The translations under genes and the position numbers were made by a program. Shown here piece after piece: positions 22,951 to 29,614 of a stretch of 29,614 nucleotides of DNA; positions within the stretch are counted from its first letter, which is position 1; each line of letters opens with the position of its first letter. The DNA is from an uncultured Propionibacteriaceae bacterium. GTDB lineage: Bacteria > Actinomycetota > Actinomycetes > Propionibacteriales > Propionibacteriaceae. Location: positions 1 to 29,614 of the forward strand of contig CALKHV010000073.1 in assembly GCA_937988865.1 (NCBI GenBank). The letters are read 5' to 3'. The notes beneath the pieces are model-generated. The model made no database searches. It was not told the DNA's origin and saw nothing but the letters and a program-made list of their open reading frames with translations.

Positions 22951-24693
22951 TCAGCGTGCCTGCGAGGCCCTCTGGCCCGTCCGGAGCGCCAAGCTCTTCC
23001 ACGCGTCCTTGGAGAAGTTGAACGTCTTGGTGCCGTTGACGAGGAGGTAGCTCACCTTGTTGCCGGTCGCGGTCACCGCGACGCGGTAGATCCGGGTGTC
23101 GCTCCCCACCTTCTGCGTGATCAGGAACTGCTTGCCGACAACCTTGAGGTCGTTGTCGGCCGTCCCGTTGATCACCACGGCCTCCGACACGGTTGCGGTC
23201 GCCATGCGGTCGGCGCAGTCCGAGATGTTGCCGGCGATCTTGGTCATGAGGCCGGTCGCGGCCGCAGTCGACCCGGTGGTGAGCAGCAGGGTGTCGATGC
23301 CGAAGTTCTGCGGTGCGGTCGAATCCTGCAGCAGGAGATACGTGCGCTGGAGGCCCTGCGACACGCCGGGGGCTGCCTTGAGGGTGAGGTTCTCGCAGCC
23401 GGTGCCCGCGCTGCTGATCTGGGCTGGGTCGGTCTCGGTCCACAGTCCCTCGCCTGCGGTGATCCGCGGGATGTCGGACGCGATGAGCCAGCCCGGTTGC
23501 CCCGCAGACATGGGGACGCCGGCGACGACCCGCAGATCAGCGGGGCACGTGCCCTCGGCCACGTCACACTGGCGTGTGGCGACCTTGGCCGCCGCGAGTG
23601 CGAGTGAGAGCGGTGGCGTGGCTGCGCCCTCGCTGGCGGCGTCGAACGAGTTGACGACCGTTCCCACTCGAACGATCAGCACGGTGTGGTACCGGACCAC
23701 CGCGTCCTGATAGGCGATCGTGACGCTGGTCGCCTCGTCACCCAGGCCCGTGATGCTGGCGGCCCCGAAGATCCACGCGGGCACGTCGTCGCAGACACCG
23801 AGGTTGGCCTTGCGCAGGGCGAAGACCTTCTCGGCGTCCGCAGCGCTGGCGTAGTCATCCATCTGGTGGAGGAGGGCGAGCTTGGTCTTCGTGGCGGTCG
23901 ACAACGTCCGCTGGGAGGACAGGACGGGGTTGGGTTGCCCGGGTTGAGTGACCAGGCAGGCGATGCGCGGGGACGCCGGCGAGACGGTCGGCACGGTCGC
24001 GGCGATCTTCCACCCGGCCTTGTCCTGGACGAGTTGCGTCTCTGCCTCGGTGATCAGGTGGGCGGTGGTGATGCCGGACGGGGACGAGGCCGTGGGCTTG
24101 GGGGTGGCCGTGCTGGTCGTGGGAGCTGCGACCGGGGGGTCCTTCCGGGTGACCTGATAGACGATCCCGAAGGTCGCCAGGGCCATCGCGAGGACGCCGG
24201 CCACCCACACGGTGAGGAGTCTGTTGCGGCCACTTCGTGGAGGCTCGGACAACGGCGGTGTCCCGGAGGTCGGTGGGGCCGGTGCGTCAGACTGGTTCGT
24301 CGTGGGGGCCGCGACCGTGGCGGACGCGTCAGGGATGTCATCGGCAGGTGCATCTGCGCCGGCCGTGGCGACCGGTGCTCCGCCCGCGGGGGCGTCTCCG
24401 GCGAACCCCCCGCTGCCCAACGGGTCCGGGGCGGCGGACTGCCCATCGGGGCGCATGAACATCACGTGCTCGTCGGGGAGTTCCGCTACCTCGGAGGTAC
24501 CGGCAGCGTCGGCGACATCGGGGATATCCGCAGCGTCCATCCCCGGCGCGACGGCCTCGTGCATCGAGGCGCGGCGGCGTCCGCCCGACGTCGGGCCTGG
24601 GGTATCCTCGGGGGCGTCGTCAGCCGCAACGGGTTCGACGGTGGAGTCCTCGACCAGGGCCCGCCTCGGCCGGCTCAAGCTGTCGTCAACCAC
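22951..24693 (-). CDS. Single-pass membrane protein with a duplicated extracellular sensor-like domain
   Basis: 580 residues. The first 155 are acidic and Ala/Pro-rich, probably disordered and cytoplasmic. A single transmembrane segment follows (LLTVWVAGVLAMALATFGIVYQV), then a Thr/Pro/Ser linker and about 370 extracellular residues. That region seems to hold two related halves, each with paired Cys (RIACLV and GVCDDV; GCENLT and SDCADR) and a strand-rich end (RYHTVLIVRVGTVVNSF; RIYRVAVTATGNKVSYLLV). It resembles the PknH_C-type sensor domains of actinobacteria, but has no kinase domain; this assignment is tentative. GTG 24693 has GGAAGGA 5 bases upstream. Divergent from perM. Confidence 0.7.
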   Translation of the reverse strand: MVDDSLSRPRRALVEDSTVEPVAADDAPEDTPGPTSGGRRRASMHEAVAPGMDAADIPDVADAAGTSEVAELPDEHVMFMRPDGQSAAPDPLGSGGFAGDAPAGGAPVATAGADAPADDIPDASATVAAPTTNQSDAPAPPTSGTPPLSEPPRSGRNRLLTVWVAGVLAMALATFGIVYQVTRKDPPVAAPTTSTATPKPTASSPSGITTAHLITEAETQLVQDKAGWKIAATVPTVSPASPRIACLVTQPGQPNPVLSSQRTLSTATKTKLALLHQMDDYASAADAEKVFALRKANLGVCDDVPAWIFGAASITGLGDEATSVTIAYQDAVVRYHTVLIVRVGTVVNSFDAASEGAATPPLSLALAAAKVATRQCDVAEGTCPADLRVVAGVPMSAGQPGWLIASDIPRITAGEGLWTETDPAQISSAGTGCENLTLKAAPGVSQGLQRTYLLLQDSTAPQNFGIDTLLLTTGSTAAATGLMTKIAGNISDCADRMATATVSEAVVINGTADNDLKVVGKQFLITQKVGSDTRIYRVAVTATGNKVSYLLVNGTKTFNFSKDAWKSLALRTGQRASQAR

Positions 24694-24750
24694 GGGAGTC
24701 CTTCCGGTGAGGCTTTCGGGCGCCCCGGGTCATGGGCGTGATTCAACAAG

Positions 24751-24796
24751 ACTTTACCGAACTGACGTCGTCAATCACGAGTTCGGAAGGTAAAGA
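24751..24796. promoter_or_regulatory. Symmetrical divergent promoter region between the sensor-like gene and perM
   Basis: CTTTACC (24752-24758) and CCGAACT (24757-24763) on the left match, inverted, AGTTCGG (24780-24786) and GGTAAAG (24789-24795) on the right. The outward-facing TAAAGT (minus, 24756-24751) and TAAAGA (plus, 24791-24796) are -10 candidates. Between the arms lies the near-palindrome TGACGTCGTCA (24763-24773). A shared operator is likely by inference. Confidence 0.4.
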
Positions 24797-24834
24797 CGAC
24801 CCACGAGGGATGTCGTCAGGCGGAGGAAGAGCAC

Positions 24835-26109
24835 ATGGCACGGTGGTGGCAGCGTCTTCGACCACGAACCGTGGACGCGCCGCCACCCGACGTCGACGAT
24901 GTGTCGACGCCCGAAGCCCCGGTGATGCCGTGGCCCCTGGCCGCGGCGGGCGGCGCACTGGCCGGCGCAGCGTCCATCTGGTTGGTGCTCCTCGCGATCT
25001 TCACGCTGGCATGGCTGCAGGTGCCCGACGTGGGCTTCGGATCGGTGGTCGGCCTGGCCACCCGGGTGTGGTTGCTGGCCCACGGCGCGGGTGCTGACCT
25101 GGCCGGGACCACGGTCACCATCGCGCCCCTGGGCATCACGGGGCTGATCCTGCTCGTCACCACCGGGCTCTCCGGGTTCGCGGGCCAGCAGGCTCGCGCC
25201 ACCATGCCACCGGATCCCACATCCCGCGAGCGTCGCGGTATGGCGCTCTGGGTCGGTGCATGGTTCGGGTGCGTCTACGCGCTGTCGGTCCTGGGGGCGT
25301 CCTTCTTCGTCAGCAACGCCCAGCAGAGCGCGCAAGCCCTGCTCGGCGGACTCGTGATCGGGCTGGGATCAGGTTTCCTGGGGGCCGCTCGTGCCGCTGA
25401 CTACCATCCGACGCACGACTGGCCCGGGTGGGCTCGGCCCGTCCCGCGAGCAGTGGGTGTTGCCCTGCTGATCCTGGTCGCGTTCTCGGCGTCCGTTCTG
25501 GCCGTCGCGCTGTTCCGCTACCAGGATCGCGTCGAACTGATACATGACGGTCTCGCGCCCGGGACGTCCGGGGGAGTGCTGCTGCTCCTGCTCCAGCTCG
25601 CGTGGCTGCCCAACCTGGTGGTGTGGAGCGGCTCCTGGGCCCTGGGTGCCGGAGTGGGCCTGGGGGTCAACAGCGTTGCGTCCCCGGTGGCCAACCAGAT
25701 CGGACTCCTGCCGTCCATCCCGGTGCTGGGCGCGGTCCCGGCCAACGGCCCCGGCCCGCTGTCAGCGTTGTGGTGGTTGGCGAGTGGCGTGACCGCCGGG
25801 GCGCTGGCCGCTCTGGTGGTGCTGCGTGCGCGTCCGAGGGCGCGCTTCGACGAGACCGCTCTCGTGGGCGGCCTGGCAGGTGTTGCGTCCGGTGCGGTGT
25901 TCTGGCTGGTCGCGCTCGTGTCGGGCGGCGACCTGGGCACCCTGCGACTGGTCGATTTCGGGGCCCGGTTGCCACAGCTTGCGGTCATGGCGCCGACCCT
26001 GCTGGGACTCTCCGGTCTGGTGACCGGTCTGGTGTTCGGTCTGATGCGCCGGCCGGCTCCCTCCGGGACCGAGCCCGCCGCCGAGGCGTCCGGCCTCAGC
26101 AACGGGTGA
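24835..26109 (+). CDS. perM: Polytopic membrane protein, DUF6350/PerM family
   Basis: 424 residues with about eight or nine hydrophobic segments across the protein and short hydrophilic ends. The gene immediately precedes purN and purH, as does perM (Rv0955) of Mycobacterium tuberculosis, where the protein supports cell division and persistence. Sequence character (Gly/Ala-rich TM segments, WxxxAxGGALAG near the first helix, TAPLG-like ITGLILLVTTGL) fits DUF6350; the assignment leans on context as well. ATG 24835 has GGAGG 8 bases upstream. Ends 33 bases before purN, which has its own promoter. Confidence 0.82.
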   Translation: MARWWQRLRPRTVDAPPPDVDDVSTPEAPVMPWPLAAAGGALAGAASIWLVLLAIFTLAWLQVPDVGFGSVVGLATRVWLLAHGAGADLAGTTVTIAPLGITGLILLVTTGLSGFAGQQARATMPPDPTSRERRGMALWVGAWFGCVYALSVLGASFFVSNAQQSAQALLGGLVIGLGSGFLGAARAADYHPTHDWPGWARPVPRAVGVALLILVAFSASVLAVALFRYQDRVELIHDGLAPGTSGGVLLLLLQLAWLPNLVVWSGSWALGAGVGLGVNSVASPVANQIGLLPSIPVLGAVPANGPGPLSALWWLASGVTAGALAALVVLRARPRARFDETALVGGLAGVASGAVFWLVALVSGGDLGTLRLVDFGARLPQLAVMAPTLLGLSGLVTGLVFGLMRRPAPSGTEPAAEASGLSNG

Positions 26110-26130
26110 GGCGTGGCCACCCCCGGCCGG

Positions 26131-26136
26131 TAGGGT
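26131..26136 (+). promoter_or_regulatory. -10 box of a leaderless promoter (purN-purH)
   Basis: TAGGGT lies 6 bases before GTG 26143 with no Shine-Dalgarno sequence between, so the purN-purH mRNA can begin at its start codon even though perM lies just upstream. Confidence 0.6.
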
Positions 26137-26142
26137 GACCTC

Positions 26143-28323
26143 GTGGCGTTCCGCGTGGTGGTGCTCGTCTCCGGTTCGGGGACGCTGCTGCAGTCCCTGC
26201 TCGACGCCGCGTCCGACCACCGGTTGGACGCCGAGATCGTCGCCGTGGGGACCGATGTCCCGGGTTGTGCGGGGATCAGGCGGGCCGCGGGTGAGGGCAT
26301 CCCGACCTTCGCCCAGCCGATGCCGACCCTGCTGCGTCGCGGGACTCCTGGACGCCTGGCCTGGGACGAGGCCCTCACCGATCAGGTCTCGCGGCACCGC
26401 CCGGATCTCGTGATCTCGGCGGGCTTCATGAAACTGCTCGACCGCCGGTTCATGGACGCGTTCGGCGACCGCATCATCAACACCCACCCCGCCCTGCTGC
26501 CCCACTTCCCCGGCGCGCACGCCGTGAGGGATGCACTGGCAGCCGGCGTGGACGTCACGGGAGCGTCCATCTTCTGGGTGAACGACGGCGTCGACACCGG
26601 TGACCTGATCGTCGCCGAAGCGGTGGCCGTCCTGCCCGGGGACACCGAGGCAACCCTGCACGAGCGCATCAAGGTGGTCGAGCGCCGCCTGCTCGTCGAC
26701 ACCGTGAATGATCTCGCCCGAAGGGCGAGACGCAATGACCTGCCAGAAGGGGAAACCATGACTGACGACCGACTTCCGCTGCGACGGGCCCTGGTCAGTG
26801 TGTACGACAAGACGGGTCTCGTCGACCTCGGCCGGACGCTGGCCGATGCGGGCGTCCAACTGGTGTCGACGGGTGGATCGTACGCGGCGCTGCGTGGGGC
26901 CGGCATTCCCGTGACGGAGGTTGCCGACCTGACCGGCTTCCCCGAGTGCCTGGACGGACGCGTGAAGACGCTGCACCCCAGGGTGCACGCCGGCATCCTC
27001 GCCGATCGTCGCCTCGAGAGCCACCGGCAGCAGCTCACCGACCTCGGGATCGAGCCCTTCGACCTCGTCGTGAGCAACCTGTACCCCTTCACGGCCACGG
27101 TGATGTCGGGCGCCACCGCGGACGAATGCATCGAGCAGATCGACATCGGTGGCCCGTCGATGGTCCGGGCGGCCGCGAAGAACCACCCGAGCGTCGCGAT
27201 CGTCACCTCACCCGACCAGTACGACGAGCTGAAGCAGGCGCTCGCGGACGGTGGCTACACGCTCGACCAGCGGCGGGCGCTCGCTGCGGCGGCCTTCCGC
27301 CACACGGCGACCTACGACGTCCACGTCGCGAGCTGGATGGGCAACGTGCTCATCGACAGCTCGGGTGGCTCGGGCAACCCGTCGTGGGTCGGCGCGACCT
27401 GGGACAAGGTGGCCGATCTTCGTTACGGCGAGAACAGCCACCAGGCGGCGGCGGTCTACGCCGACGGCTTCCAGCCCGGTGGGTTGCCGACCGCGCGCCA
27501 GGTGCACGGCAAGGAGATGAGTTACAACAACTACGTCGACGCGGACGCCGCCCGCCGCGCCGCGTACGACTTCGACGAGCCCTGCGTCGCGATCATCAAG
27601 CACGCGAACCCCTGTGGCATCGCCGTCGCTGACGACATCGCCGAGGCGCACCGCGCGGCCCACGCCTGCGATCCGGTCTCCGCCTTCGGCGGCGTGATCG
27701 CCACGAACCGTCCGGTCAGCGTCCAGATGGCCCATCAGGTGGCAGACGTCTTCACCGAGGTGGTCGTGGCGCCCGGCTACGAGGAGGGTGCGCTCGAGGT
27801 CCTGTCCGCGAAGAAGAACATCAGGCTGCTCGTGTGTGAGCCTGCGCGTCGGGGCGCGGGTGGAAGCACCCGCATCATCGACGGCGGCATGCTCATGCAG
27901 CAGGCCGACGCATTCCAGGCCGAGGGCGACGACCCGGCGAAGTGGCAACTCGTGAGCGGCGAACCGGCGGACGCGGCCACCCTCGCCGACCTGGCGTTCG
28001 CCTGGCGGGCCTGCCGCTCGGCGAAGTCCAATGCCATCCTCCTCGCCAGAGGCGGTGCGTCCGTGGGCATCGGGATGGGCCAGGTGAACCGGGTCGACTC
28101 GTGCCATCTCGCGGTCTCGCGGGCAGGGGAAAGGGCGGCGGGGTCAGTCGCGGCGTCAGATGCCTTCTTCCCCTTCTCGGACGGGCCCCGCATCCTGCTG
28201 GACGCGGGCATCAGCGCGATCGTCCAGCCCGGGGGTTCGGTGCGCGACCAGGAGACCATCGCACTGGCGGCCGAGCGGGGCGTGACGATGTACTTCACCT
28301 TCACCCGCCACTTCTTCCACTGA
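26143..28323 (+). CDS. purNH: PurN-PurH fusion: GAR transformylase joined to AICAR transformylase/IMP cyclohydrolase
   Basis: One uninterrupted frame of 726 residues. Residues 1-200 are PurN: GSGTLLQSLL at the phosphate loop, and catalytic Asn 113, His 115 (NTHPALLPHFPGAHA) and Asp 151 (DGVDTGDL). Residues 206-726 are a full PurH: the MGS-like IMP cyclohydrolase domain (SVYDKTGLVDLGR, VSTGGSYAAL, GRVKTLHPRVHAGIL) and the AICAR transformylase domain (RYGENSHQ, KEMSYNNYVDAD, KHANPCGIA, AASDAFFPFSDGP). These usually are separate adjacent genes. No stop separates them here, yet AGAAGGGG and ATG 26758 at the PurH start are kept, so both a fusion and free PurH could be made. The pathway steps are 3, 9 and 10 of purine synthesis. 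A sequencing indel cannot be excluded. Confidence 0.9.
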   Translation: MAFRVVVLVSGSGTLLQSLLDAASDHRLDAEIVAVGTDVPGCAGIRRAAGEGIPTFAQPMPTLLRRGTPGRLAWDEALTDQVSRHRPDLVISAGFMKLLDRRFMDAFGDRIINTHPALLPHFPGAHAVRDALAAGVDVTGASIFWVNDGVDTGDLIVAEAVAVLPGDTEATLHERIKVVERRLLVDTVNDLARRARRNDLPEGETMTDDRLPLRRALVSVYDKTGLVDLGRTLADAGVQLVSTGGSYAALRGAGIPVTEVADLTGFPECLDGRVKTLHPRVHAGILADRRLESHRQQLTDLGIEPFDLVVSNLYPFTATVMSGATADECIEQIDIGGPSMVRAAAKNHPSVAIVTSPDQYDELKQALADGGYTLDQRRALAAAAFRHTATYDVHVASWMGNVLIDSSGGSGNPSWVGATWDKVADLRYGENSHQAAAVYADGFQPGGLPTARQVHGKEMSYNNYVDADAARRAAYDFDEPCVAIIKHANPCGIAVADDIAEAHRAAHACDPVSAFGGVIATNRPVSVQMAHQVADVFTEVVVAPGYEEGALEVLSAKKNIRLLVCEPARRGAGGSTRIIDGGMLMQQADAFQAEGDDPAKWQLVSGEPADAATLADLAFAWRACRSAKSNAILLARGGASVGIGMGQVNRVDSCHLAVSRAGERAAGSVAASDAFFPFSDGPRILLDAGISAIVQPGGSVRDQETIALAAERGVTMYFTFTRHFFH
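26712..26760 (+). promoter_or_regulatory. Internal hairpin, ribosome binding site and start codon for PurH
   Basis: TCTCGCCC (26712-26719) and GGGCGAGA (26723-26730) form a perfect 8-bp stem with a GAA loop. AGAAGGGG (26745-26752) follows, 5 bases before ATG 26758, which is the normal PurH start. Together they look like a retained intergenic translation start within the fused frame. Confidence 0.6.
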
Positions 28324-28401
28324 GCCACGAGGGGGAGGACGACCTCCCCCTGACCCCCCACCGAGAACGCATGAGCCACGAGGGGGAGGACGACCTCCCC
28401 C
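28321..28401. repeat. Two exact 30-bp direct repeats, each a hairpin, between purH and folD
   Basis: Copies at 28321-28350 and 28372-28401, 51 bases apart start to start. Each begins TGAGCCACGAG and contains GGGGGAGG-ACGA-CCTCCCCC, an 8-bp stem with a 4-base loop. The purH stop codon is the first three bases of copy one. Read in the folD frame each copy gives SHEGEDDLP, the second preceded by ATG. They may act as tandem transcription barriers or be remnants of a REP-like element. Confidence 0.9.
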
Positions 28402-28436
28402 GAACCCGCTCAACCCCAAGCCACAGGAGCACGCAC

Positions 28437-29294
28437 ATGACCGCAGGCAGGATCGACGGCAAGGCCGTCGCCGCGCAGATCAAGTCGGAACTGGCCGTCC
28501 GCGTGGCGGCCCTGGCCGAGCGCGGCGTCGTGCCCGGATTGGGGACCGTGCTCGTCGGGTCTGATCCCGGCAGCCAGATCTATGTCGGTGGCAAGCACAA
28601 GGACTGCGCCGAGGTGGGCATCCACTCGATTCGCGTCGACCTTCCCGGGGATGCCACGCCGGCCGACCTCGAGGCCGCGATCGGCGACCTCAACGCCAAC
28701 CCGGCCTGCACGGGCTACATCGTCCAGCTCCCGCTCCCGGGGCACCTCGACGAGCACCGCGCCCTGGCCCTGATCGACCCCGACAAGGACGCGGACGGCC
28801 TCGCCCCCGCCAGCCTGGGCAAGCTCGTCCTCAACGAACCCGGACCACTGCCCTGCACCCCGCGTGGCATCGTCGAACTTCTGCGTCGCTACGACGTCCC
28901 GCTCGCGGGTGCCGAGGTCTGCATCATCGGACGCGGCACCACGGTCGGACGTCCGCTGAGCCTCCTGCTGACCCGTAAGTCCGAGAACTGCACGGTCACG
29001 CAGTGCCACACCGGGACGCGCGACCTGGCGTCCCACACCCGGGTCGCCGACATCGTCATCGCGGCTGTCGGGCGTCCCGGCATGTTGACCGCAGACATGG
29101 TGAAGCCGGGCGCGGTCGTGGTCGACGTAGGTGTGACGAGGGTGGACGGCAGGCCGGCCGGTGATGTCGCCCCGGACGTCTGGGACGTCGCCTCACTCGT
29201 CACGCCCAACCCGGGCGGCGTGGGACCGATGACGCGTGCAATGTTGCTTACGAACGTCGTCGACCGCGCCGAGGCGATGCTGGCTCGGGGCTGA
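28437..29294 (+). CDS. folD: Bifunctional methylenetetrahydrofolate dehydrogenase/cyclohydrolase
   Basis: Interconverts 5,10-methylene-, methenyl- and 10-formyl-tetrahydrofolate with NADP+; 10-formyl-THF feeds PurN and PurH encoded just upstream. 285 residues, normal length. Motifs: GSDPGSQIYVGGKHKDCAEVGI with the catalytic Tyr and Lys, GYIVQLPLPGHLDE, DADGL, the nucleotide-binding loop GRGTTVGRPLSLLL (family usually GRSxxVGxP), and NPGGVGPMTRAMLL at the C-terminus. The frame is open upstream, but ATG 28437 is chosen because AGGAG lies 7 bases before it and the protein then starts MTAGRIDGKAVA as the family does; the upstream part reads through the hairpin repeats. Confidence 0.95.
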   Translation: MTAGRIDGKAVAAQIKSELAVRVAALAERGVVPGLGTVLVGSDPGSQIYVGGKHKDCAEVGIHSIRVDLPGDATPADLEAAIGDLNANPACTGYIVQLPLPGHLDEHRALALIDPDKDADGLAPASLGKLVLNEPGPLPCTPRGIVELLRRYDVPLAGAEVCIIGRGTTVGRPLSLLLTRKSENCTVTQCHTGTRDLASHTRVADIVIAAVGRPGMLTADMVKPGAVVVDVGVTRVDGRPAGDVAPDVWDVASLVTPNPGGVGPMTRAMLLTNVVDRAEAMLARG

Positions 29295-29295
29295 C

Positions 29296-29614
29296 GTGGT
29301 CAGGCACGAGGACGCCGAGACCGCGAAGGTCCGAGCGGACGCGAGGGCGGAGGCCAGGGCTCTCAACCCCTGGGCGCTGCTCGTCGTGCTGGTGGGGGTG
29401 GCCGCGTCCATGGGGGTTCTCGCCACCGGGCACTGGCGTAAGGGCACCGTGGCGCTGGGCCTGTGCGTCCTCGGTGCAGGGGTGATGCGGGCCGTGTTGC
29501 CGGAACGCGCGGCGGGCCTGCTCAAGGTGCGGCGCCGCTGGTTCGACGCGGCGTGGTTGCTCGCGTTGGGGGCGGGAATCCTCGCTCTCGCGATGGTCGT
29601 CCCGCCCCACAACG
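29296..29614 (+). CDS. DUF3017 family small membrane protein, cut by the window end
   Basis: Starts at GTG 29296, one base after the folD stop, and is open to the end of the window (106 codons visible). The N-terminal 24 residues are charged (VVRHEDAETAKVRADARAEA). Three hydrophobic segments follow: LLVVLVGVAASMGVLA, TVALGLCVLGAGVMRAVL and AWLLALGAGILALAMVVPP. The middle block PERAAGLLKVRRRWFDA matches the conserved core of DUF3017, which commonly follows folD in actinobacteria. Function unknown. No clear ribosome binding site, so translation is probably coupled to folD. The protein is nearly complete at the window edge. Confidence 0.8.
   Translation, partial: MVRHEDAETAKVRADARAEARALNPWALLVVLVGVAASMGVLATGHWRKGTVALGLCVLGAGVMRAVLPERAAGLLKVRRRWFDAAWLLALGAGILALAMVVPPHN

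Noticed and set aside
27942..28436. Upstream part of the folD frame
   Set aside because: It overlaps the end of purH in another frame and crosses the hairpin repeats; a ribosome binding site and the family N-terminus put the folD start at 28437. The peptide read from the repeats is noted as a finding only.

Overview
The window is a gene-dense, high-GC (roughly 70% by eye) chromosomal segment from an actinomycete. Marker families support this: GuaB3 beside GuaB, a PerM/DUF6350 membrane protein in front of purN-purH, DUF3017 after folD, a UvrD1/PcrA helicase with a C-terminal Tudor-like tail, a PspC-domain histidine kinase of EsrS type, and many start codons 6-7 bases after a TAnnnT box, as in leaderless actinobacterial transcripts. 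A Propionibacteriales-like organism is my guess from gene order and style; nothing in the window proves the family. No rRNA, tRNA, CRISPR array, transposase or phage gene was seen, and no gene-free stretch exceeds 300 bases.

Layout. 1-1521: 3' part of groEL, closed by a strong hairpin terminator. 1609-6569: an accessory block with a sucrase/ferredoxin-like [2Fe-2S] protein, convergent rmlA and rmlB (dTDP-sugar synthesis), and a two-gene minus-strand unit (DUF6394-like membrane protein plus a K+ channel with RCK domains). 6713-12878: guanine nucleotide synthesis (guaB, guaB3, guaA), with a small chorismate mutase, a minus-strand serine acetyltransferase and a lipoprotein gene directly after guaA. 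12894-16865: an envelope-stress locus in which three minus-strand membrane protein genes (two with PspC domains) diverge from a PspC-domain histidine kinase and a LuxR-type response regulator. 16866-17031: a small convergent intergenic region holding two different tandem repeats around a 13-bp hairpin. 17022-18619: a GlsB/YeaQ-type membrane protein and a phospholipase D/cardiolipin synthase-like enzyme (minus). 18695-22861: pcrA/uvrD1, an M23 peptidase (minus) and a stand-alone cobalamin-binding domain. 22951-24693: a membrane-anchored putative sensor protein (minus), divergent from perM. 24835-29614: perM, a purN-purH gene fusion, a pair of 30-bp hairpin repeats, folD and the start of a DUF3017 gene.

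How the genes fit together. PurN and PurH take one-carbon units from 10-formyl-THF to reach IMP, FolD makes that cofactor, and GuaB and GuaA convert IMP to GMP, so much of late purine synthesis is in one neighbourhood. PerM, the M23 peptidase, the cardiolipin synthase-like protein, the PspC/two-component locus and the RmlA/B sugar enzymes all concern the cell envelope.

Most interesting points: an uninterrupted PurN-PurH reading frame that keeps a purH ribosome binding site and start inside it; a hexamer (GGACGC/GCGTCC) that recurs about every 165 bases on both strands and appears to override codon choice; the EsrISR-like locus with two extra genes; tandem repeats at 16878-17031 and 28321-28401; and a channel gene paired with a small conserved membrane protein. 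I do not see a wholly new defence or mobile system here.
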